Origin: JAAFIP01 sp031431335
GTDB taxonomy: Bacteria > Pseudomonadota > Gammaproteobacteria > Burkholderiales > Burkholderiaceae_C
NCBI GenBank assembly: GCA_031431335.1
Contig: JANPDG010000258.1
Coordinates: forward strand, 1 to 46,950
Reading direction: 5' to 3'
DNA: 46,950 nt
The notes below the pieces were generated by a model. That model searched no databases. It saw nothing but the letters and a program-made list of their open reading frames with translations, and was not told the DNA's origin. Below, piece by piece: positions 8,539 through 17,321 of this stretch; the stretch's first letter is position 1; every line of letters starts with the position of its first letter. The translations under genes were made by a program, and so were the position numbers.

Positions 8539-9102
8539 TTAACCCGGCATGATCCCGGCCAGCTCTAGCTGCATCATGATCATGTTGACCAAGGTCGCGA
8601 CCGAGGGACGGCCCGTGTCCACCACAAAATGTGCAGCTTCACGGTACAACGGATCGCGCACCTCATACAAATCGCGCAGCCGCTGCAGTGGGTCGCCCAC
8701 CTGTAAAAGCGGACGGTTACGATCATGCCGCAACCGTTTAAAAATATCATCCGGATTCGAGCGCAAATAGACCACATGGCCACTGGCGCGCAGGTTGTCA
8801 CGGTTGATTTGGCGCAACACTGTGCCACCACCTGTCGATACCACGCGAAGCTGCGGGGCTGGCATCGTAGAAACCAAGCTGTTTGCAGCTGATGCATTGC
8901 GCACACAAAGATCAGCGATGACTTGCTGCTCAATAGAACGAAAGCTATCTTCACCTTCACGCTCAAAGAACTCACGAATTGAGCAGCCTATTCGTTGCTC
9001 AATTTCGTGGTCAGAGTCTATGAATGGAATCTCTAACCGGCGCGCCAATTGGCGCCCAACGGTGGATTTACCTGAACCCGGCAGGCCAACTAATGAAATC
9101 AC
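8539..9102 (-). CDS. aroK: Shikimate kinase
   Basis: AroK phosphorylates shikimate at the 3-hydroxyl with ATP. The P-loop GLPGSGKST is almost at the N-terminus, as usual, followed by PFIDSDHEIEQ (shikimate-binding Asp) and STGGGTVLR. The LID region is around RHDRNRPLL. I chose the GTG at 9102 (187 residues, VISLVGLPGSGKST) because the family normally starts just before the P-loop. An in-frame TTG at 9144 would add 14 residues (PKCCFNRTLAGWT) that look unlike the family; neither start has a strong ribosome-binding site. It follows pilQ on the same strand, the classical pilMNOPQ-aroKB arrangement. Confidence 0.95.
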   Translation of the reverse strand: MISLVGLPGSGKSTVGRQLARRLEIPFIDSDHEIEQRIGCSIREFFEREGEDSFRSIEQQVIADLCVRNASAANSLVSTMPAPQLRVVSTGGGTVLRQINRDNLRASGHVVYLRSNPDDIFKRLRHDRNRPLLQVGDPLQRLRDLYEVRDPLYREAAHFVVDTGRPSVATLVNMIMMQLELAGIMPG

Positions 9103-9162
9103 AGTCCAACCAGCCAAAGTACGATTGAAACAACACTTTGGCAATGCGTTAAGCAGATTCTT

Positions 9163-11274
9163 TTAGCGAAGAGCGCCTTGACCAGAAGATATCATTTTGG
9201 GCGTGATAAATACCAAGAGTTCTTGTTTGTTAGAGGTTCGCTGGCGAGATTTGAACAAATTGCCCAAGACTGGTAAATCACCAAGGACGGGAACTCTAGC
9301 CTCTGATTCAATTTCATTCAACTCGTAAATACCACCTATCACTACAGTTCCGCCATTCTCAACCAAAACTTGCGTTTTGATATGTTTGGTATTGATCGCG
9401 AAACCTGCTGCAGTCGACTGACCTACGCTGTCTTTATTCACATCCAAATCCAAAATGATATTGCCTTCTGGAGTGATTTGAGGAGTTACTTCCAACTTCA
9501 AATTGGCCTTACGGAAGGCAATAGACGTAGCGCCGCTGGATGACGCTACTTGGTAAGGCAATTCGGTGCCTTGCTCAATCAAGGCGCGCGTCTGGTCAGC
9601 AGTCACTACACGTGGGCTTGACACCACTTTGCCTTTGCCGTCTGCTTCTAATGCACTAAGTTCTAACAAAAGGAAACGATTGGCTGCGGAGCTAAAGATA
9701 GACAAACCCAATGTAGCGGCATTGAAGCCGCCCTGGCCTTGCGCTGGCAGATTAAAGAAAGTAGAGCTAAATCCACCAGCACCACCACCACCAGTCGTCG
9801 CAGCTGCAGCGTAGCTACCGCCTAAGACCAAACCACTGTTAGGTGTTGAGGTCGTACCTACAATGCCACTACCACCGAGTCGCACTCCCAATGACTTACC
9901 AAACGTATCTGAGGCTTCGACAATGCGTGCCTCAATCAGCACTTGGCGCACAGCGATGTCAAGCTTAGAAATAAGCGCTTGGATCGCTTCCAGTTTGGAA
10001 GGAATATCTGTCACGAACAATTGGTTTGTACGCGGCTCTGCAATCACGCTTCCGCGTGCTGACAGGATACGGGCATTATTTTGAGCCGTACCACCACTGC
10101 CTTGGCCTAACTGCGCAGCAATATCGGCCGCTTTGGTGTAATTAAGCTGAAAAGCTTGTGAACGTACTGGCTCTAGATTTTGCAAAGCAGATTGCGCCTC
10201 GAGTTCAGCGCGCTCTTTGGATGTGATTTCATCTTTAGGAGCAATCCACAGCACGTTGCCTGTTTTGCGCATACCCAAACCCTTGGCTTGCAAAATAATA
10301 TCCAGCGCCTGATCCCAGGGCACATCTTTCAAGCGCAAAGTTACACCGCCCGACACTGAGTCAGATGTAATCACGTTGAAGTTGGTGAAATCAGCAATTA
10401 CTTGGAGTAAAGAGCGCACTTCAATGTTCTGGAAATTCAAGGACAGTTTTTCACCACTGTAGCCAGGCCCTTTCGTCAGCTTGCCTGGATCGACTTTTTG
10501 TTGACGAATTTCGAGCACGAATTGGTTATCGCTTTGGTAAGCGCTGTGCTCCCACTGACCCTTAGGCTCAACCACCATACGAACACGATCACCTGCTTGG
10601 AAAGTACTAATCAGCTGGACTGGGGTGCCAAAATCACCTACATCCAGACGACGGCGCAAGCCCTCAGGTAAAGTAGATTTCAAAAATTCAACCACCAAAT
10701 TTTGACCTTGCTGCTTGATGTCTACGCCAACTTGGTTATTCGCTAAATCAACAACCAAGCGACCAGCACCATCCGGTGCACGACGGAAATCTACGTCACG
10801 CAATGCCAATGCGTCACGGTTACGGTTCTCAGCAAACGAGACTTGCGACGGGCTGGTAGACGCTGCAGCTGCTGGTGCAGACAGAGGCTCCATGAAAACC
10901 AATAGCGATTTACCCTGGATCTCAGTTTTATACGGTGTGGACTGCTTAAGATTAAGAACCAAGCGTGTCCGCTCACCCGCTTGCACCACATTAGCAGATT
11001 TAAGGTTTCCTTGATTGATCTCAACCTGAGACCGTCCCAGTGCGTTACCCACACCAGGAAAATCCAACGCGATCCGCGCTGGCGATTGGATCGCAAAGCC
11101 CGTAGGCACTGCAGCTAAAGGCTGTGCAAACTCGATACGAACGACTTCTACGCCTCCTTGGATAGAGCCAGCGACCGACTCGATAGTGTTTTGGGCATGT
11201 ACGACCCATGCGCATGCTGTCAGGCCTACGGCCGCAATAGCGCGCAGCCAAGATTTAGTTGCTTGTCTCATCAT
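9163..11274 (-). CDS. pilQ: Type IV pilus outer-membrane secretin PilQ
   Basis: PilQ forms the multimeric outer-membrane pore through which the pilus leaves. It is 703 residues. A signal peptide ends near A27 (ACAWVVHA-Q). Two AMIN peptidoglycan-binding regions follow (about 30-130 and 150-250), then the STN/secretin N-domain beginning near LSLNFQNIEVRSLLQVIADFT, and the secretin pore domain with VLIEARIVEAS, a Gly/Ala-rich stretch around GGSYAAAATTGGGGAGG, and the terminal GGIYELNEIESEARVPVLGDLPVLGNLFK block. The ATG at 11274 overlaps the pilP stop as ATGA, indicating translational coupling. A second ATG directly follows. It is last in pilMNOPQ, before aroK. Confidence 0.98.
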   Translation of the reverse strand: MMRQATKSWLRAIAAVGLTACAWVVHAQNTIESVAGSIQGGVEVVRIEFAQPLAAVPTGFAIQSPARIALDFPGVGNALGRSQVEINQGNLKSANVVQAGERTRLVLNLKQSTPYKTEIQGKSLLVFMEPLSAPAAAASTSPSQVSFAENRNRDALALRDVDFRRAPDGAGRLVVDLANNQVGVDIKQQGQNLVVEFLKSTLPEGLRRRLDVGDFGTPVQLISTFQAGDRVRMVVEPKGQWEHSAYQSDNQFVLEIRQQKVDPGKLTKGPGYSGEKLSLNFQNIEVRSLLQVIADFTNFNVITSDSVSGGVTLRLKDVPWDQALDIILQAKGLGMRKTGNVLWIAPKDEITSKERAELEAQSALQNLEPVRSQAFQLNYTKAADIAAQLGQGSGGTAQNNARILSARGSVIAEPRTNQLFVTDIPSKLEAIQALISKLDIAVRQVLIEARIVEASDTFGKSLGVRLGGSGIVGTTSTPNSGLVLGGSYAAAATTGGGGAGGFSSTFFNLPAQGQGGFNAATLGLSIFSSAANRFLLLELSALEADGKGKVVSSPRVVTADQTRALIEQGTELPYQVASSSGATSIAFRKANLKLEVTPQITPEGNIILDLDVNKDSVGQSTAAGFAINTKHIKTQVLVENGGTVVIGGIYELNEIESEARVPVLGDLPVLGNLFKSRQRTSNKQELLVFITPKMISSGQGALR

Positions 11275-11822
11275 TTAGACCTCTCTAGTAGCTGCAAGTT
11301 TGCTTGACGCTCGATCCATTCACCGGCAGCATCTTGCACAATTTCTCTTAAAAGCACTTCGGTTTCACTCACTTTTGTGACCTTGCCGTAGTTTTGACCT
11401 AAATAACTGCCTACCTTCACTTGGTATAACAAATTATCAATTTTTACCAAAGCAACTTGTTTCCCTGCCGGCAACAAGCTACCCACCAATGCCATACTGT
11501 CTAGAGGAAAAGCTTCTAGTGGCTCTTTGCGGCGGTTCAGCTCAGGCGCTACCAAAGCAGCATTGGCAGTAGCTTGGGATGACTCACGTTTAAGGGCCTG
11601 AGTTAGCTTTTGGTTACTGAATGGCTCAACTGCAGCTTCTTGCTCGTATGGAGCAGGACTGAATTTTTTAGGTTCAGGAATAGGTACCACGGTCGGTTTA
11701 GTGTTGTTGCGTTGCTCCGTCATCCAGCGCTGCAAGTCTTCTTGCTCACCGCCGAAACACCCTGCTAAAACACCAACGCATATTGCAACGCTTGCCAATT
11801 TAAACAAAGGCATTAAGGTCAT
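11271..11822 (-). CDS. pilP: Type IV pilus inner-membrane lipoprotein PilP
   Basis: PilP links the PilN/PilO inner-membrane platform to the PilQ secretin. It is 183 residues. A lipoprotein signal ends in VLAGC with lipidated Cys22. A flexible Pro/Glu-rich linker follows (TKPTVVPIPEPKKFSPAPY), then the beta-rich PilP domain containing LVGSLLPAGKQVALVKIDN, LYQVKVGSYLGQNYGKV and VLLREIVQDAAGEW. The ATG at 11822 overlaps the pilO stop (ATGA) and the stop overlaps the pilQ start the same way, so all three are translationally coupled. Confidence 0.96.
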   Translation of the reverse strand: MTLMPLFKLASVAICVGVLAGCFGGEQEDLQRWMTEQRNNTKPTVVPIPEPKKFSPAPYEQEAAVEPFSNQKLTQALKRESSQATANAALVAPELNRRKEPLEAFPLDSMALVGSLLPAGKQVALVKIDNLLYQVKVGSYLGQNYGKVTKVSETEVLLREIVQDAAGEWIERQANLQLLERSK

Positions 11823-12490
11823 TTCTTGGCTCCCGGTGCAGTAGCTTTGCGCTGCGCCGCAATTTCTTCTTGGTCTAGGTATCGGTAAGTTCTGGCCACA
11901 GCTTCCATGCCAAGAGTACCGTCTTTAGCTGGTGTAACCGTCAAATTATTGAGCGTCACAATCCTAGATAAGTTGGCAATATCTGCTGCGAATGAGCCAA
12001 GATCATGGTAACGGCCCACTACACGCAATGAAATAGGTAACTCAGCGTAATACTCTTTAACGCTGACGGCGCCAGGCTTGAAATAGTCAAATAACAAACT
12101 CCGGCCTAATCCCGCCTGGTTGATATCAGACAGCAATGCATCCATCTCAGCTTTACTGGGCAATTGCTTTTCAAGCTGTGTAACATATTGCTGAACTTGC
12201 TCGCGCTGCTTCTTTAGCGCGTCCAAATTCACCGCTTGAACAAGCTTCTTTTTGTAGTCTTCGCGCAAAGTAAGCTCTTTGGCTTGAGAGGCTTTAAGCT
12301 CCTCATCTGAGGTGCTCAACCAAGCAAACCATAGACCTACTACGACTAAAACAGTCACGAGCAGGCACAAACCGTAACGAGGAACTGCAGGCCAAGTCGA
12401 GGGATCGTTGGGGTTGAGTCCCCGAAACTGCGATGCAACGCGATTGCCCATTGCTGCAAAATCGATATTGACTTTAGGAGTTTTTGCCAT
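11819..12490 (-). CDS. pilO: Type IV pilus inner-membrane protein PilO
   Basis: PilO pairs with PilN in the inner membrane and aligns the pilus machine. It is 223 residues from the ATG at 12490, which has a strong AAGGAG site 7 bp upstream. The open frame runs 57 codons further upstream, but that part overlaps pilN and is unlikely to be translated. A cytoplasmic N-terminus is followed by one membrane segment at about 38-58 (YGLCLLVTVLVVVGLWFAWL), a coiled coil (EELKASQAKELTLREDYKKK and LKKQREQVQQYVTQLEKQL), and the ferredoxin-like periplasmic domain with YYAELPISLRVVGRYHDLGSF. Confidence 0.96.
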   Translation of the reverse strand: MAKTPKVNIDFAAMGNRVASQFRGLNPNDPSTWPAVPRYGLCLLVTVLVVVGLWFAWLSTSDEELKASQAKELTLREDYKKKLVQAVNLDALKKQREQVQQYVTQLEKQLPSKAEMDALLSDINQAGLGRSLLFDYFKPGAVSVKEYYAELPISLRVVGRYHDLGSFAADIANLSRIVTLNNLTVTPAKDGTLGMEAVARTYRYLDQEEIAAQRKATAPGAKK

Positions 12491-12500
12491 ATGGTTCTCC

Positions 12501-13160
12501 TTAAGCTTTTTTGGCTGTGGAAGCCGCTGGAGCAACTGGCGCAACGGTTGGAGATCCGGCAGTTCCAACACTCGCAGATGCGCCCGCCTTGAGCAAGTCC
12601 GCAGGCTTGCGAATCTGCGCTTTGATGACAAAATTGGCCACGCGACGCTGGTCGCGTGCACTCAAATTCACACTACCAGCCACAATTTCGACCAACTCAG
12701 GCTTGGTGAGCCATGTACTATTATTAGCCAAGGCGCGTAGCAATTCTGAAACACGTTCATTTGACTGCGCAGTACCCGTCATGGACAAATTAGCACCTGT
12801 TTGCTTCATAGAGCTAACGTACACTCCGTCTGGCAATTGCTTAACCATTTCATTGAGCAAATGTACTGGCATGTTGCGATCCGATTGCAAATCTTCCACC
12901 GCTTGTTGGCGTGCGCGCAAGGCTGCAATTTCGTTTTGCAAATTGGCGACATCTTTGATCTGGTTTTCCAGTATCTTTATTTGCGCCTGCAGAAATGTAT
13001 TTTTGTCGTTTTGGCTCGATATTTGGGCTTGGTACCAGGCATACACACCACCACAAATCAAGCCACCTAACAAAGCAGCCAAACCAAGTGAGACAAAAAA
13101 AGCATCTTTTCTGCGCTTACGAGCCGCCTCTCGGTGCGGCAATAGGTTAATCAGAATCAC
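12501..13160 (-). CDS. pilN: Type IV pilus inner-membrane protein PilN
   Basis: PilN is the membrane partner of PilO; its cytoplasmic N-terminal INLLP motif docks into PilM. I place the start at GTG 13160, giving 219 residues beginning ILINLLPHREAARKRRK. This GTG overlaps the pilM stop (GTGA) and has GGAGG 8 bp upstream, inside the end of pilM. A TTG ten codons further up would only add pilM-overlapping sequence. One membrane segment lies at about 22-42 (FVSLGLAALLGGLICGGVYAW), then a coiled coil (LQAQIKILENQIKDVANLQN) and the PilN domain (LPDGVYVSSMKQTGANLSMTG). A low-complexity Ala/Pro tail ends the protein. pilO follows 10 bp later. Confidence 0.95.
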   Translation of the reverse strand: MILINLLPHREAARKRRKDAFFVSLGLAALLGGLICGGVYAWYQAQISSQNDKNTFLQAQIKILENQIKDVANLQNEIAALRARQQAVEDLQSDRNMPVHLLNEMVKQLPDGVYVSSMKQTGANLSMTGTAQSNERVSELLRALANNSTWLTKPELVEIVAGSVNLSARDQRRVANFVIKAQIRKPADLLKAGASASVGTAGSPTVAPVAPAASTAKKA

Positions 13161-14236
13161 TGTAAAAACCTCCGCATGGCTAGACCACAAGCACTCAAAT
13201 AAGACGGTGCTTCGCGACGCATTTTCTTCTCACGAACGCCAGAGCCCATCTCCATGCCTTGGAATGGATCGAGCAATTGGCATGCAAATGTAGTTTGCGC
13301 AGTAATTGCCTCAGTCAGGCCGGGTAGCGAAGACGAGCCGCCCGCCAGCATCACGTAATCCACGCGGTTGTAAGGCGTACTGGTGAAAAAGAACTGGAGC
13401 GCACGACCCACCTCTTGTGCCAAATTGTCTACGAAGGGGCGCAGGACACCGCTCTCGTAATCTTCTGGGAGCTCACCGCCGCGTTTTTTACCCTCGGCTT
13501 CTTCGGGTGAAAATCCATATTGACGGACAATCAGCTGGGTTAGCTGCGCACCGCCGAATGCTTGATCTCTGTCGTATAGCACTTCATCATTACGAATTAC
13601 CTGCATACTAGTAGTCATTGCACCCACCTCGAACAGTGCCACCATGACATCAACACCTTTATTGGGCAAAGCATCAATGATCCTGCCTGTCGCTAGGCGC
13701 GATGCATAGGACTCTACGTCTACGACCACAGGCTTTAAGCCAGCAGCCTCAGCCAAGCCCTGGCGGTCTTGCACTTTTTCCTTGCGCGACGCAGCTATTA
13801 ATACCTCTACATCGCCTGCGGAGGTAGCGCTGGGCCCCACAACGCAAAAATCTAAGCTAACTTCATCGAGCGAGAACGGAATGTACTGGTTGGCCTCGCC
13901 TTCTACCTGCAACTCTAGCTCAGCATCTGACATGCCGCCCGGCAGCACGATTTTCTTGGTGATAACAGCCGAGGCAGGCAGAGACATGGCCACATTTTTG
14001 GTTTTGGTGCCGCTTTTTTTAACGACGCGGCGAATGGCATCCGCTACTTCCTCGAATTTTTCGACGTTACCGTCGGTAATCCAGCCTTTTTCAAGCTGCT
14101 CGACGGCACAGCGCTCCAACACGAGCGTACCGTCTTTACCGCGACCAAGCTCAACCAGCTTGACACTGGATGAGCTAATGTCTAACCCAATGAGTGGAGC
14201 TGGTTGGCTACTAAAAAGCGATGCAAATGGAATCAA
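13157..14236 (-). CDS. pilM: Type IV pilus actin-like ATPase PilM
   Basis: PilM is a cytoplasmic actin/FtsA-like protein that binds the PilN N-terminus. It is 359 residues. The first phosphate-binding loop is LIGLDISSSSVKLVELG near the N-terminus; GGAQLTQLIVRQYG and VMLAGGSSSLPGLTEAI carry further actin-fold nucleotide contacts. The start is a TTG at 14236 with GGAG 6 bp upstream; no ATG lies in a suitable place. It is the first gene of the minus-strand pilus operon, divergent from the PBP1A gene, so its promoter lies in 14237-14564. Confidence 0.96.
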   Translation of the reverse strand: MIPFASLFSSQPAPLIGLDISSSSVKLVELGRGKDGTLVLERCAVEQLEKGWITDGNVEKFEEVADAIRRVVKKSGTKTKNVAMSLPASAVITKKIVLPGGMSDAELELQVEGEANQYIPFSLDEVSLDFCVVGPSATSAGDVEVLIAASRKEKVQDRQGLAEAAGLKPVVVDVESYASRLATGRIIDALPNKGVDVMVALFEVGAMTTSMQVIRNDEVLYDRDQAFGGAQLTQLIVRQYGFSPEEAEGKKRGGELPEDYESGVLRPFVDNLAQEVGRALQFFFTSTPYNRVDYVMLAGGSSSLPGLTEAITAQTTFACQLLDPFQGMEMGSGVREKKMRREAPSYLSACGLAMRRFLQ

Positions 14237-14445
14237 ATCGATCTCCGCTGGTGTCTATGAATGAGGGACAGTAGCTGAAAAAATGTGCTTCTAATCTTAA
14301 GAAAGTACTTCAATGCTATCAGTAAGCATGTTGAACTGCAACGATTTTTCCCTTTTTACTGGTTTATCTGCGTTGTCAAAATCCCACGGTTTATCGTTTC
14401 ATAGCTCTGTGAATTTAGCCAGCATTTTATGCAAACAGATGTGGA

Positions 14446-14483
14446 TGTGTTGCATTGTTGCAATTGTGCAACAATGCAACACA
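14446..14483. promoter_or_regulatory. 17-bp perfect inverted repeat, candidate operator
   Basis: Arms TGTGTTGCATTGTTGCA (14446-14462) and its exact reverse complement (14467-14483), separated by ATTG. It ends 31 bp before the TATAAT at 14515, a distance suited to an activator or repressor upstream of the -35 position. There is no U-tract, so it is not a terminator. Confidence 0.75.
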
Positions 14484-14514
14484 ACTGCTACGGCAGCACG
14501 CCTGCTTGCGTTTC

Positions 14515-14520
14515 TATAAT
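14515..14520 (+). promoter_or_regulatory. Consensus -10 hexamer for the PBP1A gene
   Basis: TATAAT. No good -35 is present at 17 bp, so it may depend on an activator. A transcript from here would start near 14527, after the first in-frame ATG at 14526, which favours the start at 14565. Confidence 0.5.
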
Positions 14521-14564
14521 GATTTATGGGCTGTGCTACTGCCCAGCTCATGATAGAAGCATCC

Positions 14565-16952
14565 ATGTCAGACACACCACCCTCATCCCACCATCGACTT
14601 CAGCCTGACCAGCGTAAATCTGCCTGGCCGCGTCTATTGCTCAAAGTCACTTTTGGCTTGATCGCATTGGCTGCGGCAGGCGTGGTGGCGCTGATGATGG
14701 TGATTGCGACTGCGTTGGCGGTGGCCTTTCCTAATCTACCCGACATATCAGACTTATCAGACTATCGCCCCAAGTTGCCACTGCGTGTGTTTTCAGCCGA
14801 TGGCGCACTGTTAGGGGAGTTCGGCGAGGAGCGGCGTAATCTTACCCCCATCAAAGACATCCCTAAAGTCATGATCCAAGCAGTGCTAGCGATCGAAGAT
14901 GCAGATTTTTTCGAGCACAGCGGCGTGTCATACAGAGCTTTTGCGCGTGCAGCTTTAGCCAACCTCAAAAATGCCAAAAGCCAGGGCGGCTCTACCATTA
15001 CGATGCAGGTAGCTAAAAACGTGTACCTATCTTCTGAAAAGAACTACATGCGCAAGATTTATGAAATCTTGCTTACTTTTAAGCTAGAGCACATGCTCAC
15101 CAAAGATCAGATTTTAGAAATCTATATGAATCAGATTTTTCTGGGCAACCGGGCTTATGGCTTCTCAGCAGCAAGCGATGCCTATTTTGGCAAGCCCTTG
15201 AAAGACGTCACTATTGCCCAAGCCGCTATGCTGGCAGGTCTACCCAAAGCACCTTCGGCTTACAACCCCATTGTCAATCCAGCGCGTGCACGGATCCGTC
15301 AACAGTACATCATCGAGCGCATGCTAGACAATGGCTTTATCACCGAAGCCCAGGCGGATGCCGCCAAGATTGACGATATCAAACTCAAAACTGGGCCTGA
15401 TACCAATCGAGTACACGCTGAATATGTGGCAGAAACTGTCAGGCAGCTGATTTTTAGCCAGTATGGCGAAAGCGCGTATACGCGCGGCCTAAATGTCTAC
15501 ACCACATTGCGCGGCGCTGAGCAGCAAGCTGCATACCGCGCCTTGCGCAAAGGAATCATGGATTTTGAGCGTCGCCAAGCTTACCGCGGCCCCGAAAAGT
15601 TTGTGGAATTGCCTAAAGACCCGCGCGAAGCAGAAGAACTCATTGACGAGGCATTGGCTGAGTTCCCTGACAACGACGATATCTTGACAGCCGTAGTACT
15701 GGAGTCCAGTGTCAAAAAAATTATTGCCTTGCGCCAAAATAGCGAAACCATCGAAATCACTGGCGAGGGCCTGCGCACTGCGCAGTCTGGCTTATCAGAC
15801 AAAGCAGCACCCAACCTGAAAATTCGCCGTGGTGCTGTGATCCGTATCAGCAAGACGGCCAAGGGCAGCTGGGAAATGACGCAATTGCCCGAGGTTGAGG
15901 GTGCGTTTGTGGCGGTTGACCCGCGCGACGGCGCTGTCCGTGCGCTGGTGGGCGGATTTGACTATGGCAAAAATAAGTTTAACCACGTTACGCAAGCTTG
16001 GCGTCAACCAGGCTCGAGTTTTAAGCCTTTCGTCTACTCCGCCTCTCTCGAAAAGGGCTTAGGCCCCGCGACCGTCATCAACGATGCCCCTTTATTCTTT
16101 GACGCTGGCGTCACAGGAGGTCAACCTTGGGAGCCCAAAAACTACGATGGCACCTTTGACGGCCCCATGTCGATGCGCAGAGCACTTGCAAAATCTAAAA
16201 ACATGGTGTCCATCCGAATCTTGCAAGCAACCGGCGCTAAAGAGACTCAAGATTGGATCACGAATTTCGGTTTTGAAGCTGAGAAACATCCTGCTTATCT
16301 CACCATGGCGCTGGGCGCAGGTTCGGTCACCCCTATGCAAATGGCTACGGCCTATGCTGTGTTTGCTAACGGCGGCTACCGCGTGAATCCTTGGATGGTA
16401 TCGAAGATAACGGACCAAAGGGGTAAAGTGTTGCTCGACTTCAAGCCGCAACCCTTGAACGAAAGCATGCGCACGATTGATGCGCGCAATGCGTTCGTGA
16501 TGAACAGTTTATTGCAAGAAGTCACCCGGTCAGGCACGGCAGCCAAGGCTTCAGTAGCCTTGAAACGCAATGATATTCACGGCAAAACTGGCACCACCAA
16601 TGACTCGATTGATGCATGGTTCACAGGCTACCAGCGCACTGTCTCAGCAGTCTCGTGGATCGGATATGACACGCCTCGCAAGTTGGGCGATAAAGAAACT
16701 GGTGGCGGATTGAGTCTCCCCGTGTGGATTGCTTATATGGAGACAGCGCTCAGAGGCATCCCAGTATTCGAGCCCACTGCGCCCGATGGCCTTTTAAATT
16801 TAGGTGGCGAGTGGTATTACGAAGAGTTCTCTCGCGGCACAGGCGTTCGCAGCTTGGGGCTGGAAGCAAGACCTGCAGAACCTGCTGGTGATACCCAAAC
16901 ACCACCTGCTGAAGAAGAAAAGAAGACTATTTTGGATCTATTTAAAAACTAG
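14565..16952 (+). CDS. mrcA: Penicillin-binding protein 1A (bifunctional transglycosylase/transpeptidase)
   Basis: This class A PBP polymerises and cross-links peptidoglycan from the periplasmic face. From the ATG at 14565 (MSDTPPSS) it is 795 residues. One membrane anchor lies at about 29-60 (LIALAAAGVVALMMVIATALAVAF). The GT51 domain has catalytic E111 in IEDADFFEHSG, then GGSTITMQVAKN and EIYMNQIFLGN. The transpeptidase has S484-S-F-K487 (QPGSSFKP), the SKN motif in ALAKSKNMVS and KTG at 674-676 (GKTGTTND). An in-frame ATG at 14526 would add 13 residues, but it sits 6 bp after a TATAAT whose transcript would begin around it, so the later start is preferred. Also called ponA. It converges with cyaY. 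Confidence 0.96.
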   Translation: MSDTPPSSHHRLQPDQRKSAWPRLLLKVTFGLIALAAAGVVALMMVIATALAVAFPNLPDISDLSDYRPKLPLRVFSADGALLGEFGEERRNLTPIKDIPKVMIQAVLAIEDADFFEHSGVSYRAFARAALANLKNAKSQGGSTITMQVAKNVYLSSEKNYMRKIYEILLTFKLEHMLTKDQILEIYMNQIFLGNRAYGFSAASDAYFGKPLKDVTIAQAAMLAGLPKAPSAYNPIVNPARARIRQQYIIERMLDNGFITEAQADAAKIDDIKLKTGPDTNRVHAEYVAETVRQLIFSQYGESAYTRGLNVYTTLRGAEQQAAYRALRKGIMDFERRQAYRGPEKFVELPKDPREAEELIDEALAEFPDNDDILTAVVLESSVKKIIALRQNSETIEITGEGLRTAQSGLSDKAAPNLKIRRGAVIRISKTAKGSWEMTQLPEVEGAFVAVDPRDGAVRALVGGFDYGKNKFNHVTQAWRQPGSSFKPFVYSASLEKGLGPATVINDAPLFFDAGVTGGQPWEPKNYDGTFDGPMSMRRALAKSKNMVSIRILQATGAKETQDWITNFGFEAEKHPAYLTMALGAGSVTPMQMATAYAVFANGGYRVNPWMVSKITDQRGKVLLDFKPQPLNESMRTIDARNAFVMNSLLQEVTRSGTAAKASVALKRNDIHGKTGTTNDSIDAWFTGYQRTVSAVSWIGYDTPRKLGDKETGGGLSLPVWIAYMETALRGIPVFEPTAPDGLLNLGGEWYYEEFSRGTGVRSLGLEARPAEPAGDTQTPPAEEEKKTILDLFKN

Positions 16953-16955
16953 GAC

Positions 16956-16990
16956 CACTGCTGTTCACTGCTGCGCAGTGAACAGCAGTG
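16956..16990. terminator. 16-bp perfect hairpin between the PBP1A gene and cyaY
   Basis: CACTGCTGTTCACTGC, loop TGC, and the exact reverse complement. It starts 4 bp after the PBP1A stop and overlaps the last codons of cyaY. On the cyaY strand a T-run (TTTTTAAAT) follows about 9 bp later; on the plus strand there is none. It probably serves as a terminator or 3'-end protector for the convergent pair. Confidence 0.65.
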
Positions 16991-17297
16991 CGAGCGAAGA
17001 CTGCTCGCTGGCATAGCGCGTAAGGTCCGCAAAAAACTCTGACGCATCGCGCGTATTGCGCCAAGCATCACTGTATTTGTAATGAAAGCCCCCTGCACGG
17101 GCAGCCAACCACACTTCTTGTAGCGGTTTTTGCAAATTAATGATGATCTGGCTGCGGTTGGCAAAAGTCAATGTGATCATGACGCCCACGCGCTGATTGT
17201 CAATATCGGCATCAGTTGCGTCATTAATGCGGTCACAACACGCCTCTACAGCACGCAATAAAGCCTCAGCTTGGTCAACATATTCCAGATCAGTCAT
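16965..17297 (-). CDS. cyaY: Iron donor protein CyaY (frataxin homologue)
   Basis: CyaY binds iron through acidic residues and regulates the IscS/IscU iron-sulfur cluster machinery. It is 110 residues from the ATG at 17297 (MTDLEYVDQAEALLRAVEACC). The acidic first helix, DNQRVGVMITLTFANRSQIIINLQKPLQEVWLA and GGFHYKYSDAWRNTRDASEFF match the family. A TTG seven codons upstream is in frame but has no better ribosome-binding site. The C-terminal codons lie inside the perfect hairpin at 16956-16990. Only 24 bp separate its start from the divergent lptM start, the usual neighbourhood in proteobacteria but a very short promoter space. Confidence 0.93.
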   Translation of the reverse strand: MTDLEYVDQAEALLRAVEACCDRINDATDADIDNQRVGVMITLTFANRSQIIINLQKPLQEVWLAARAGGFHYKYSDAWRNTRDASEFFADLTRYASEQSSLALLFTAQQ

Positions 17298-17321
17298 AGC
17301 AGCACAAATTACAATCAAGGG

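Larger units (their letters stand above)
14237..14564. promoter_or_regulatory. Divergent pilM / PBP1A intergenic region
   Basis: About 330 bp without a supported gene. It must hold the promoter for pilMNOPQ (minus) and for the PBP1A gene (plus). It contains the 17-bp perfect inverted repeat at 14446-14483 and a consensus TATAAT at 14515-14520. The part nearest pilM (14237-14330) has no clear consensus promoter that I can see. Confidence 0.6.

Noticed and set aside
12491..12661. Long N-terminal extension of pilO
   Set aside because: It overlaps pilN, and the ATG at 12490 has a strong AAGGAG site and matches the PilO N-terminus.
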